From an uncultured Aquitalea sp. (lineage in GTDB: Bacteria; Pseudomonadota; Gammaproteobacteria; Burkholderiales; Chromobacteriaceae): 51,152 bases of DNA. The stretch spans positions 1 through 51,152 of the forward strand of contig NZ_CAMFLA010000027.1 of the NCBI RefSeq assembly GCF_945957525.1, given 5' to 3'. This document shows, piece by piece, positions 1 through 7,899 of this stretch. The position numbers were made by a program, and so were the translations under genes. Within the stretch, counting starts at the first letter, position 1, and each line of letters opens with the position of its first letter. Under the pieces are notes generated by a model. That model made no database searches. It saw nothing but the letters and a program-made list of their open reading frames with translations, and had not been told where the DNA came from.

Positions 1-73
1 CGCGAGTTCAGCCGCGCCTGTGGCGACGGATTTTGCCCGGGGTTTCGCGCGACGCAGGGTCGCCTTTTCTTTG

Positions 74-108
74 GGTACTTTCTTTTTGGCGAAGCAAAAG
101 AAAGTACC
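74..108. repeat. Perfect 13-bp inverted repeat (hairpin)
   Basis: The arms GGTACTTTCTTTT (74-86) and AAAAGAAAGTACC (96-108) are exact reverse complements around a 9-nt loop. Hairpins built on this GTACTTTCTTTT...AAAAGAAAGTAC core are familiar between genes of many beta- and gamma-proteobacteria, so this is probably a dispersed repeat. It could also terminate transcription in either direction. No gene lies immediately before it in the window. Confidence 0.7.
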
Positions 109-176
109 TCGCCAGCGGGGCGAGACCCGCAAACATGACGGGGTAAAGGCGTAGCCGTCAGCCAAGGTATTAGTAC

Positions 177-192
177 AAGGTTGGCCGAAGGG
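177..192 (+). repeat. Uptake-sequence-like motif copy
   Basis: The bases AAGGTTGGCCGAAGGG match the recurring 16-mer AAGGTTGGCCGAAGGC at 15 of 16 positions. This is the first of 13 copies of the 11-base core in the window, and it stands alone between genes. Confidence 0.6.
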
Positions 193-334
193 GGGACAAG
201 CCGTTTTGACTCTGGTGGCCTGCTGCGCGGGCGGGCCTGTGCGACAGCTTCGCCGTTTCTGCCTGGCAGGCGGGCGGGTGCGGGTCGCCGCCCCTGTATT
301 TATTTGACGCGTTATCAAGTCTAACCGGAAGAAG

Positions 335-1405
335 TCAAATACCCTTCTTTGGTATTTTCACAATAAATTCTACGTGTGCAAATTTTTTTTGGTTTAGTAG
401 AGCATTTTTCGGAGCGCTGTTAACTGTTATTTCTGTTTGATTTGCCTCAGCGCAAAGCTTGGCAATATACAGACCGAATCCACTGCCTTCGGCATCGACG
501 CCAATGTTATTTCCGCGATATCCTTTTTCAAAAATTCGCTCCCTTTCATATTCTTCTATGTGAGGGCTTATTGTTTCAATGCGTATATACACATTTTCAG
601 CATCTTCTGAAATTACTGCTGATATCTCTTGATTGCTAATTGAGTATTTAATAGCATTGTCAAGCAGTGATAGCAAAATTATTTTGAATGAGCTAAATAG
701 GGTTATCTTTGCAAAGCAGTTGCCCTTGATGGCAATTTTCTTTTTTTGCTCTTTTGCCTGGGAATTGTTTAAAATTGTTGCAATTTTTACAAGTAAGCTG
801 TGTATTGTTATTGACCCCTTTTTTTTCTTGGTGGCAGAACTGTTGTGTAAAATCGAGACTAAGTCTAGTGTGTCTTTTAGTAAAGTGGCTGTTTCATATA
901 TTGATTTTTCCAACGCTGAAGATGTGTTATATTTATCTTCAAAAGAGTGCCCTTTGTTGTTGTCAATAAGAGTGTTCGCGAGTCTGGCTAGTTGCCCTGA
1001 CCATTTGTCAATGTCGTGCAGGGAGTCGTATGTGTTTTTTTGAATTAAATCGGATTCTTTGTAGATTTCTTGAATTATATTTTCAATTCGCTCAAATATT
1101 CTATCGATATCATCTGTTGTTCCTCTGAGCTTCTTGTATAATTTTTTTGTCCCAAAGAAGCTATTTTTTCCAGAAGTTAAGTCGACATCGACTGAGCAAA
1201 TAATAATGCTTCTTCCTGAAATTATTCTTTTGTGATAGGAGAGTTTGTGCTTGCAAAATATAACGCCTTCATCCTGACTTTCAATGCTTGTCTTTAAGCA
1301 TTCTTCGGTGCATGGCTTCTGCATGGGGATAGTCATCTCGCCTAGCTTATCATCTATGCAGATTGGCCATTTTGAATTGGTTATATTTGATATTATATAT
1401 TTCAT
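335..1405 (-). CDS. Histidine-kinase-like ATPase (HATPase_c), orphan sensor
   Basis: A 356-residue protein whose C-terminal third is a GHKL/HATPase_c domain. It has an N-box LLDNAIKYS (about 247-255, Asn250), an F-box-like RIFEKGYRG (about 290-298) and a glycine-rich G2 box GSGFGLYIAK (307-316). A histidine in DSLHDIDKW (His130) sits in a helical region where a dimerisation/phosphoacceptor helix would be expected, but the match to HisKA is poor. No membrane segment is evident, so it is probably cytoplasmic. The ATG overlaps the stop of the upstream membrane receiver-like gene by four bases (ATGA), so the two are co-translated and probably partners. Codon use is much more AT-rich than in the nrd genes next door, which suggests horizontal acquisition. 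What it senses cannot be told from sequence. Confidence 0.7.
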   Translation of the reverse strand: MKYIISNITNSKWPICIDDKLGEMTIPMQKPCTEECLKTSIESQDEGVIFCKHKLSYHKRIISGRSIIICSVDVDLTSGKNSFFGTKKLYKKLRGTTDDIDRIFERIENIIQEIYKESDLIQKNTYDSLHDIDKWSGQLARLANTLIDNNKGHSFEDKYNTSSALEKSIYETATLLKDTLDLVSILHNSSATKKKKGSITIHSLLVKIATILNNSQAKEQKKKIAIKGNCFAKITLFSSFKIILLSLLDNAIKYSISNQEISAVISEDAENVYIRIETISPHIEEYERERIFEKGYRGNNIGVDAEGSGFGLYIAKLCAEANQTEITVNSAPKNALLNQKKFAHVEFIVKIPKKGI

Positions 1406-2178
1406 TTTTTGAAAAATTTTATTCTGTGAATTGTGTTAGCTATTCTTTGAGCTTCTTGGGATGTGCTTTTGTTTTTTATAATTTCTTCCACTGCAGCCAA
1501 GTCAAGTTTGCCTTGAATGTAGTCATAAGTGGCATTGCGTATTTTTATGCGATGAATTACGGACTGTTTGTTGGTAAAAATTTTAAATTCGTTAACTAAA
1601 CTATTTATGTTCAGGTGCTCACTAATTAGAGAGGCGAACTTATCATCCCATTCGGCATTGTTTTCAAAATTTTTATCCCATTCGGCATCTGCACTTCGCA
1701 TGTATTTGTTATTGCTTAGGTCAAATTTATTGTTCGATATTGCAACAAGTACCGGCCTGTCAGAATGCGCCCCTAATTTTTCAATGATGCGTCCTCCACC
1801 AGTTCTTTTGTCATCGGGTGAAACTCCAGTAAAGTCGATTAGGGCTATTTCATAGCTCAAAAGATCTTTATATTGATTTATCGGCAGCGATGTAATTTGC
1901 GATATGCTATTTTTGTTTGATAGGTATGCGTGAGGGTAGTATTCTTGCTCATCATCCAGTATTGCTAGTTTCCACTTTCCCTTTTCTTTGTTGATGAGAC
2001 TTTCGATGTTTTTTTGGCTTTTTACTAAGGTTTTTCCAGTATTTGTTATTTTCTCCCAAAGCAAAAGGATTACAGCTATTAATCCTACTCCAGAGAGTGT
2101 GACAATGTTGGAAAGCCATGCAATGTTGTTACCAAAATCTTGAATGATCGACATGGCAGATGATGATGAATGCGGCAT
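1402..2178 (-). CDS. Membrane-anchored receiver-like (CheY-like) protein
   Basis: I do not recognise a named family. From the ATG at 2178 the product is 258 residues. One hydrophobic segment near the N-terminus (WLSNIVTLSGVGLIAVILLL) is followed by a charged linker. Then comes a receiver-like fold: an acidic LAILDDE strand, an ALIDFTGV strand with a candidate phospho-acceptor Asp, and a PVLVAISNN strand. The usual conserved lysine is not obvious, so phosphorylation is uncertain. A longer ATG at 2226 lies inside the nrdB terminator hairpin and is unlikely; 2178 has a weak GGAT upstream, and 2154 is a further option. The gene is coupled to the downstream kinase-like gene by an ATGA overlap and shares its AT-rich composition. 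Inference: the two form a compact membrane-tethered signalling pair. Confidence 0.6.
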   Translation of the reverse strand: MPHSSSSAMSIIQDFGNNIAWLSNIVTLSGVGLIAVILLLWEKITNTGKTLVKSQKNIESLINKEKGKWKLAILDDEQEYYPHAYLSNKNSISQITSLPINQYKDLLSYEIALIDFTGVSPDDKRTGGGRIIEKLGAHSDRPVLVAISNNKFDLSNNKYMRSADAEWDKNFENNAEWDDKFASLISEHLNINSLVNEFKIFTNKQSVIHRIKIRNATYDYIQGKLDLAAVEEIIKNKSTSQEAQRIANTIHRIKFFKK

Positions 2179-2191
2179 TGCTGATAAATCC

Positions 2192-2221
2192 AAAAAAAAA
2201 GGCACACCGAAGTGTGCCTTT
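2192..2221 (-). terminator. Rho-independent terminator of nrdB
   Basis: On the minus strand the stem AAAGGCACAC / GTGTGCCTTT closes a UUCG tetraloop and runs into eight further T residues. It starts 33 bases after the nrdB stop codon and ends the nrd transcript before the AT-rich gene pair. Confidence 0.9.
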
Positions 2222-2253
2222 GTCATTAGTGAGAGTCAATGCGCTATGTCAAA

Positions 2254-3330
2254 TCAATCCCAGCTCAGCGCTCCGCCAGTCTGATACTCGGTAACCCGCG
2301 TCTCAAAGAAGTTCTTCTCCTTCTTCAAGTCGATCATCTCGCTCATCCACGGGAAGGGGTTGTTCACGCCCGGGAACAACTGGTCCAGACCAATCTGCTG
2401 CATGCGGCGGTTGGCGATAAAGCGCAGATATTCCTTGAACATGGCCGCGTTCAGGCCCAGTACGCCGCGCGGCATGGTGTCTTCCGCGTAAGCGTATTCC
2501 AGATCCACCGCCTGCTTGAACAGCTCGGTGATTTCCGCCTTGAAGCTGTCCGTCCACAGATGCGGGTTTTCCAGCTTGATGGTGTTGATCAGGTCGATGC
2601 CGAAATTGCAGTGGCTGGACTCGTCGCGCAGGATGTACTGGTACTGCTCGGCGGCTCCGGTCATCTTGTTCTGACGGCCCAGGGCCAGAATCTGCACAAA
2701 GCCCACATAGAAGAACAGGCCTTCCATGATGCAGGCAAACACGATCAGCGACTTCAGCAGCTTTTGATCGTTTTCCGGCGTGCCGGTCTTGAAGGCCGGG
2801 TCGCACAGCACATCGATGAAGGGGATGAGGAACTCGTCCTTGTCACGGATGGAAGTCACCTCGTGATAGGCGTTGAACACTTCGCCTTCGTCCAGGCCCA
2901 GGCTTTCCACGATGTACTGGTAAGCGTGGGTGTGGATGGCCTCGTCGAAAGCCTGACGCAGCAGGTACTGGCGGCATTCCGGGCTGGTGATCTGACGGTA
3001 GGTGCCCAGCACGATGTTGTTGGCGGCCAGGCTGTCGGCGGTGACGAAGAAGCCGAGGTTGCGCTTGACGATGCGCATTTCGTCTTCGGTCAGCTGGCCG
3101 GTTTTCCACTGTTCGATGTCGCGCTGCATGTTCACTTCTTGCGGCATCCAGTGGTTGGCGCACTGGGCGAGGTATTTTTCCCAGGCCCACTTGTGCTTGA
3201 AGGGCACCAGCTGGTTGACGTCGGTGGTGCCGTTGATGACTTTCTTGTCCACAACATTGACGCGGCCGGTGCCGTGGGCATCCATGGAATTGGTAGCGGC
3301 GGTGGCCGGTGCGTCGTCAAAGCTCAGCAT
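2254..3330 (-). CDS. nrdB: Class Ia ribonucleotide reductase beta subunit
   Basis: The 358-residue radical-bearing subunit of aerobic ribonucleotide reductase, which supplies the tyrosyl radical to NrdA for making dNTPs. The ferritin-like metal site is visible: Asp99 (VTADS), Glu130 and His133 in the run DEAIHTHAY, Glu203 (IMEGLFF), and Glu237 and His240 (RDESSH). Tyr137, four residues after His133, sits where the E. coli radical Tyr122 lies in the ETIHSRSY context, so this is a conventional diiron-tyrosyl R2. A CGGAGA ribosome-binding site precedes the ATG. It lies 21 bases downstream of a small gene and in line with nrdA, so it is probably expressed from the NrdR-type promoter before nrdA, and it ends at the strong terminator at 2192-2221. 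Confidence 0.95.
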   Translation of the reverse strand: MLSFDDAPATAATNSMDAHGTGRVNVVDKKVINGTTDVNQLVPFKHKWAWEKYLAQCANHWMPQEVNMQRDIEQWKTGQLTEDEMRIVKRNLGFFVTADSLAANNIVLGTYRQITSPECRQYLLRQAFDEAIHTHAYQYIVESLGLDEGEVFNAYHEVTSIRDKDEFLIPFIDVLCDPAFKTGTPENDQKLLKSLIVFACIMEGLFFYVGFVQILALGRQNKMTGAAEQYQYILRDESSHCNFGIDLINTIKLENPHLWTDSFKAEITELFKQAVDLEYAYAEDTMPRGVLGLNAAMFKEYLRFIANRRMQQIGLDQLFPGVNNPFPWMSEMIDLKKEKNFFETRVTEYQTGGALSWD

Positions 3331-3351
3331 GGGGTATCTCCGTTGATTCTG

Positions 3352-3618
3352 TTATTTGCCGGCAACGCCCGCGGGGACGCTGCGCTGGATGGTGATGGGT
3401 GTCTTGTTGCCACAGCCGGCGGTGTCGGCGTGGATGTTTTCCTGTTGCATGGCCAGGTTGAAATCACACTGGCGGATGATGCGGATGGCGGTGCGCGGCG
3501 GCGGCGGGTTGCGCGCGGCATCGCTCAGCGCCACGTTGATGCGGCCCAGCTTGCGGAAGCGGTCGGCTTCCGGGTTGGCCCCGGCGCGGGCAGCGGTACA
3601 AAAGAGGGTGGTGCTCAT
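3352..3618 (-). CDS. Small hypothetical protein between nrdA and nrdB
   Basis: An 88-residue reading frame preceded by a strong AAGGAGA ribosome-binding site and followed after 21 bases by nrdB. The spacing and RBS argue that it is real. I do not recognise the family. The middle is arginine/proline rich (ARNPPPPRTAIRI), and the C-terminal half contains QCDFNLAMQQENIHAD followed by CGNKT. There is no signal peptide or membrane segment. Two cysteines in the second half could bind a metal or be redox active, but that is speculation. A role linked to the reductase is suggested only by its place in the operon. Confidence 0.5.
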   Translation of the reverse strand: MSTTLFCTAARAGANPEADRFRKLGRINVALSDAARNPPPPRTAIRIIRQCDFNLAMQQENIHADTAGCGNKTPITIQRSVPAGVAGK

Positions 3619-3717
3619 GCCTGCCTTCTCCTTGCGTGGATGCTGCTGGCCCGTGGGCCGTGTGTTGCGGTTGGCGGCGCGGCCTGCGGTGTTGGCCGAA
3701 GGCGCGCCCTGTTTGTG

Positions 3718-4101
3718 TCAGTTGGGGTGGTCGTCGTACTGCACGACGCCATACACCCGCCATTCGCCCTGGCTGCGCTTGAGGTGGTAGCCGGTGTGAA
3801 ACCGCCAGGGCTCGGCATCAAGCCGGTGTACGGTCCAGTGCAGTTTCACGTTGGCCACGTCATCGCCAAAGCGCTGGGCTTCGGTAATCAATCCGTCGGC
3901 GCCTGTGGCGCCTTGCGCGCGGTAGTAGGCCATGATGCCGTGCGTGGCCTGCCGCAGCGCTTCGCCATCCTGTTCGCCGTACACGGTGGTTTCGCCGTGG
4001 TGAATGGCGATCAGCGGCATGGTGAACAGCTGGCTGATGCTATCCGCGTCCAGCGCCGAGTAGGCCTGGATATAGCGGTGAAAAAATTCTTGCAGTGTCA
4101 T
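3718..4101 (-). CDS. NTF2-like / SnoaL-type small protein
   Basis: A 127-residue protein with the pattern of the NTF2-like cone fold: an N-terminal helix (LQEFFHRYIQAYSALDADSI), a short PLIAIHHGE segment, then alternating strands ending in GEWRVYGVVQYDD. Members of this superfamily include enzymes and ligand-binding proteins, and no catalytic residues can be assigned. It lies between nrdA and the 88-residue gene on the same strand. A motif copy (GTTGGCCGAAGGC, 3691-3703) sits just beyond its stop codon. The ribosome-binding site before 4101 is weak. Function unknown. Confidence 0.6.
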   Translation of the reverse strand: MTLQEFFHRYIQAYSALDADSISQLFTMPLIAIHHGETTVYGEQDGEALRQATHGIMAYYRAQGATGADGLITEAQRFGDDVANVKLHWTVHRLDAEPWRFHTGYHLKRSQGEWRVYGVVQYDDHPN

Positions 4102-4472
4102 GCGTGTGCTCGCCTGTAGAAGCCCGGGGGCTTGTTCAGTAAGCGGTTGCCGTATCTTGAGCCGGCTGGCCGCTGCGCTTGGTCACACTTCACCCATTCA
4201 GAAACCGGCTGGGGTCAACCGGTTTGAGACTGGGGGTTGGCCGAAGGCTTCGGCCAACCTTGCCGTGCATCAACTGGTCCTGCTTGCTCGCCCTGGTGGG
4301 CTGCACCCCGTCGCCATGCTCCGGGGTGGTCCGGGTTGTTGCTTCGCATCAACCCTTCCTGCTTATTGGCCTTGCTTGCAAGCTTCGCAAGCCCGGCGGG
4401 CTGCACCCCGGTCGCCATGCCCCGGGGTGGTCCGGGTTGTTGCTTCGCATCAACCCTTCCTGCTCGCTTGCC
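4102..4472. other. nrdA 3' spacer with tandem repeats and motif hairpin
   Basis: This 371-base gap downstream of nrdA contains a decayed repeat start (about 4263-4297), two roughly 100-bp tandem units (4298-4497, the second running into the nrdA coding end) and the inverted motif pair at 4235-4259. No convincing gene was found in either strand. Confidence 0.6.
4235..4259. repeat. Inverted pair of the GGTTGGCCGAAG motif
   Basis: The arms GGTTGGCCGAA (4235-4245) and TTCGGCCAACC (4249-4259) are perfect reverse complements around a 3-nt GGC loop, so one motif copy reads on each strand. It lies downstream of nrdA and may form a hairpin, but no T-tract follows on either side. Inverted motif pairs between genes are how uptake sequences commonly occur in Neisseria. 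Confidence 0.75.
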
Positions 4473-4497
4473 TTACTGGCAAGCTTCGCAGTCCGGG
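4298..4497. repeat. Two-unit ~100-bp tandem duplication including the nrdA 3' end
   Basis: The stretch beginning GGGCTGCACCCCG at 4298 reappears at 4398 almost unchanged for about 66 bases (CCGGGGTGGTCCGGGTTGTT and the following CTTCGCATCAACCC are shared). After a more diverged stretch both units end in similar sequence, GCAAGCTTCGCAAGCCCGG against GCAAGCTTCGCAGTCCGGG. In the second unit that ending is the last codons of nrdA. The first unit is therefore a decayed copy of the nrdA C-terminal coding sequence and its downstream DNA. Confidence 0.7.
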
Positions 4498-7346
4498 TTG
4501 TCAATGCTGCAGAACTTCACGTCGGTGGCCGGGGTGTCGTCCACTTCCGGTGCCGCGGCCTGTTCGGCGGCGGCGTTGTAGCCGGCGGACGGGATGTTGC
4601 TGGACACGGCGTTCAGTTCGCCACCCTTGCCGGTGGACTTCTCGGCGCTGGAGGCGGCGAGGGTGCGCAGGTAGTAGGTGGTCTTGATGCCGCGAATCCA
4701 CGCCAGCTTGTACAGGTCGTCCAGCTTCTTGCCGGAAGCGCCGGCCATGTACAGGTTGAGCGACTGCGCCTGGTCGATCCATTTCTGGCGACGGGCGGCG
4801 GCTTCAACCAGCCATTTCGGGTCGATTTCGAAGGCGGTGGCGTAGATGGCTTTCAGATCGGCCGGGATGCGGTCGATGCGGCCCAGGCTGCCGTCGAAGT
4901 ACTTGAGATCGGCCACCATCACTTCGTCCCACAGGCCGGCTTTTTTCAGGTCGCGCACCAGGTATTCGTTGGTGACGGTGAATTCGCCGGACAGGTTGGA
5001 TTTGACGAATAGGTTCTGGAAGGTGGGTTCGATGGACGCCGACACGCCAATGATGTTGGCGATGGTGGCGGTGGGCGCAATCGCCAGCGTGTTGGAGTTG
5101 CGCATGCCGTGCAGCTTGATGCGCTCGCGCAGGGCGTTCCAGTTCATGCGTTCGGTGCGGTCCACTTCCAGATAGCCGCCGCGCTCGGCCGCCAGCAGGT
5201 TGTTGCTGTCGTGCGGCAGGATGCCGCGATCCCACAGGCTGCCCTTGTAGGACGGGTAGCGGCCGCGTTCTTCGGCCAGATCGCAAGAGGCGGAGTAGGC
5301 GTAGAAGGCCACCATTTCCATGGATTCGTCGGCAAATTCCACGGCGGCGTCGGAGGCGTACGGGATGCGCTTGATGTGCAGGCAATCCTGGAAGCCCATG
5401 ATGCCCATGCCCACCGGACGGTGCTTGAGGTTGGAGTTGCGCGCCTTCTTCACCGGGTAGAAGTTGATGTCGATCACGTTGTCCAGCATGCGCAGGGCGA
5501 TGCGGATGGTGCGCTGCAGCTTCTCGGCGTTCAGGCTGCCGTCTTCCTTGAGGTGGGCGGCCAGGTTGACGGAGCCGAGGTTGCACACGGCGATCTCGTT
5601 CTCGTTGGTGTTGAGGGTGATCTCGGTGCAGAGGTTGGAGCTGTGCACCACGCCCATGTGTTGCTGCGGGCTGCGGATGTTGCACGGGTCCTTGAAGGTG
5701 ATCCAGGGATGGCCGGTTTCAAACAGCATGGTCAGCATCTTGCGCCACAGCGACAGGGCCGGGATGCGCTTGTACACGCGCAGCTCGCCGCGCTCGCCCA
5801 TGGCTTCGTATTCCTTGTAGCGCTTCTCGAAGGCGCTGCCGAACAGGTCGTGCAGGTCCGGTGCTTCGGACGGGGAGAACAGGCTCCAGTCCGCGCCTTC
5901 CATCACGCGCTTCATGAATAGGTCCGGAATCCAGTTGGCGGTGTTCATGTCGTGGGTGCGGCGGCGGTCGTCGCCGGTGTTCTTGCGCAGCTCGAGGAAT
6001 TCTTCCACGTCGGCGTGCCAGGTTTCCAGGTAGGCGCAGACCGCGCCCTTGCGCTTGCCGCCCTGGTTGACCGCCACGGCGGTGTCGTTCACTACCTTGA
6101 GGAAGGGGACAATGCCCTGGCTCTTGCCGTTGGTGCCCTTGATGTGGGAGCCCATGGCGCGCACCGGAGTCCAGTCGTTGCCCAGGCCGCCGGCAAACTT
6201 GGACAGCAGGGCGTTTTCCTTCAGGCCTTCGTAGATGCCGTCCAGGTCATCGGCGATGGTGGTCAGGTAGCAGCTGGACAGCTGGCTGCGACGGGTACCG
6301 GAGTTGAACAGCGTGGGGGTGGACGACATGAAGTCGAAGCTGGACAGGATGTTGTAGAACTCGATGGCGCGGGCTTCGCGGTCCACTTCGTTCAGGGCCA
6401 GGCCCATGGCGACGCGCATGTAGAAAGCCTGCGGCATTTCGATGCGGGTGCCGTCGATGTGCAGGAAGTAGCGGTCGAACAGGGTTTGCAGGCCGAGGTA
6501 GCCGAATTTCAGGTCGCGCTTCGGGTCCAGCGCCGCGCCCAGCTTTTTCAGGTCGAACTGGGCGAGGGTTTCATCCAGCAGTTCGGCCTTGATGCCTTTT
6601 TTGATGAATTCCGGGAAGTAGTCGGCGTAGCGCTCGGCCATTTCTTCCTGGCTGAGGGATTCGCCGATGATTTCCAGGCGGATGCTGTCCATCAGCAGGC
6701 GGGCAGTGACATAGTCGTAGGTGGGGTCCTGCTCGATCATAGAGCGAGCGGCCAGAATGGCGGACTTGTTCACTTCGTCTTCCGGCACGCCGTCGTAAAT
6801 GTTCTTCAGCGTTTCGGAGAGGATGGCGTCGATGTCGATATTGGCCAGGCCCTGGCTGGCGGATTCGATGCGGGCGCGCAGACGGGCGATGTCCAGCGGC
6901 TGCTTGCGGCCATCCTTGCGGATGATGTTGATCTGGATCTGGGTGAGGGCTTCGCCGCGGGCGGCGCGCTCTTGCGAGCGCTGTTCGCGGTACAGCACGT
7001 AGGCGCGGGCCACGTCGTGTTCGCCGAAGCGCATCAGCGACAGTTCCACTTGGTCCTGGATGTCTTCAATGTGAATGGCGCCGCCTTCCGGCTTGCGACG
7101 CATCAGGGCGTTGACCACCTGTTCGGTCAGCTGGGCCACCTTGTCGCGGATGCTGGCGGACGTGGCGCCTTGATGCCCCATCACGGCCAGAAAAGCCTTG
7201 GTCATGGCGATGGAGATCTTCACCGGCTCGAAAGCTACCACGGCACCGTTGCGGCGGATGGTCTTGTACAGGCTGAAATCAGCCTGCGGAGCGGCGGCCC
7301 GGCCCAGTTCTGCGGCGGTTTGCCCTTCAAAGGTGGTCAATTGCAT
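4473..7346 (-). CDS. nrdA: Class Ia ribonucleotide reductase alpha subunit
   Basis: The catalytic subunit, 957 residues from the chosen ATG at 7346, which has an AAAGAGGG ribosome-binding site. A longer in-frame ATG at 7511 would add 55 unrelated residues and run through the NrdR-type operator, so it is rejected. The N-terminus appears to carry two ATP-cone modules (one around VKISIAMTKAFLAVMG, a second around RKDGRKQPLDIARLRARI), which explains a length well above the 761 residues of E. coli NrdA. Active-site signatures are present: QLSSCYLTTIADD (first redox cysteine), SNLCTEI (Asn-Cys-Glu of the catalytic site) and AVCNLGSVNL (second redox cysteine). The protein ends in CEACQ, the mobile C-terminal cysteine pair re-reduced by thioredoxin or glutaredoxin. 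Confidence 0.96.
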   Translation of the reverse strand: MQLTTFEGQTAAELGRAAAPQADFSLYKTIRRNGAVVAFEPVKISIAMTKAFLAVMGHQGATSASIRDKVAQLTEQVVNALMRRKPEGGAIHIEDIQDQVELSLMRFGEHDVARAYVLYREQRSQERAARGEALTQIQINIIRKDGRKQPLDIARLRARIESASQGLANIDIDAILSETLKNIYDGVPEDEVNKSAILAARSMIEQDPTYDYVTARLLMDSIRLEIIGESLSQEEMAERYADYFPEFIKKGIKAELLDETLAQFDLKKLGAALDPKRDLKFGYLGLQTLFDRYFLHIDGTRIEMPQAFYMRVAMGLALNEVDREARAIEFYNILSSFDFMSSTPTLFNSGTRRSQLSSCYLTTIADDLDGIYEGLKENALLSKFAGGLGNDWTPVRAMGSHIKGTNGKSQGIVPFLKVVNDTAVAVNQGGKRKGAVCAYLETWHADVEEFLELRKNTGDDRRRTHDMNTANWIPDLFMKRVMEGADWSLFSPSEAPDLHDLFGSAFEKRYKEYEAMGERGELRVYKRIPALSLWRKMLTMLFETGHPWITFKDPCNIRSPQQHMGVVHSSNLCTEITLNTNENEIAVCNLGSVNLAAHLKEDGSLNAEKLQRTIRIALRMLDNVIDINFYPVKKARNSNLKHRPVGMGIMGFQDCLHIKRIPYASDAAVEFADESMEMVAFYAYSASCDLAEERGRYPSYKGSLWDRGILPHDSNNLLAAERGGYLEVDRTERMNWNALRERIKLHGMRNSNTLAIAPTATIANIIGVSASIEPTFQNLFVKSNLSGEFTVTNEYLVRDLKKAGLWDEVMVADLKYFDGSLGRIDRIPADLKAIYATAFEIDPKWLVEAAARRQKWIDQAQSLNLYMAGASGKKLDDLYKLAWIRGIKTTYYLRTLAASSAEKSTGKGGELNAVSSNIPSAGYNAAAEQAAAPEVDDTPATDVKFCSIDNPDCEACQ

Positions 7347-7423
7347 TCGTGCCCTCTTTGGGTGGTTGGTCCCGCCGCTGGGCCGTCGTTTTCCAGCGAG
7401 GCGGCAGGGGCTGTGGACAATTC

Positions 7424-7470
7424 TGTTGAAAAGCTGTGTGTTTGCTGTGGGTAAACACAATATGTACTGT
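7424..7470 (-). promoter_or_regulatory. NrdR-box pair upstream of nrdA
   Basis: ACACAATATGTACTGT (7455-7470) closely fits the NrdR box consensus ACACWATATATWGTGT. A weaker box lies at 7424-7439 (minus strand ACACAGCTTTTCAACA). The centres are 31 bp apart, three helical turns, which is the usual geometry of NrdR operators. The pair is 78-124 bases before the nrdA start codon, so the nrdA-nrdB unit is probably repressed by NrdR. The nrdR gene is not in the window. Confidence 0.8.
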
Positions 7471-7899
7471 TTGTACTGCTCAATGGACCCAAATTCTAGG
7501 GGTGCGAGCACGCTCCGACAAGTCTTGACAGTGTTTTAAAACCTCGAAATCCGCGTCAGGCAAGGCTTGGCGGGGTGTAAGATTTTTTTGGCATTTTGTT
7601 GGGGGAGCGTGGCGAAAATGCTAATAGCTTGATTATCAAGCTTGTGGGGGCGGGTGTGTTGCGCAGCACAAGATGTGGTGGAAATACGTAGTTGCACACA
7701 TGCCACGCCGTCGGCATGAATTGTTTGTGACGCGTCATGAAACATGTTGTGGGTCGGTTTGCGGCTTGCACGCAGGATTCATGACAGGCGCGGGGCGGCG
7801 TTGGCTGGGCTGGGGCGGGCGGACTAGGGGGTAAGGCGCATTGATCGGGCCGACTTGTCGCCCTGGCGAGCAGGGTGGGTAAGACGGCCCGGTGCTGGC
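7471..7899. other. Intergenic region upstream of nrdA
   Basis: No supportable gene is seen. The part nearest nrdA should contain its promoter, but several weak -35/-10 combinations fit and I do not choose one. A palindrome AGCTTGA-TTA-TCAAGCT lies at 7626-7642 without a clear T-tract. The stretch also lies downstream of pgeF, and no obvious terminator for that gene is visible. Confidence 0.4.

Larger units (their letters stand above)
1..334. other. Intergenic stretch with hairpin and GGTTGGCCGAAG motif
   Basis: No supportable gene is seen in these bases. They hold a perfect 13-bp inverted repeat (74-108), one copy of the motif AAGGTTGGCCGAAGGG (177-192), and GC-rich low-information sequence up to about 300, where base composition drops sharply into the AT-rich gene pair that follows. 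The stretch lies just downstream of that pair and may be the scarred boundary of an inserted segment. Confidence 0.5.

Noticed and set aside
2178-2226. Longer start for the receiver-like protein at 2226
   Set aside because: The added codons lie inside the nrdB terminator hairpin and have no ribosome-binding site.
2239-4119. A 626-codon plus-strand open frame opposite nrdB
   Set aside because: It is the antisense shadow of nrdB and its small neighbours in GC-rich DNA, with Val/His/Gln-rich low-complexity translation and no ribosome-binding site or family motif.
7346-7511. N-terminal extension of nrdA to an ATG at 7511
   Set aside because: It would place the coding sequence over the NrdR-type operator and adds residues with no resemblance to ATP-cone proteins; 7346 has a good ribosome-binding site.
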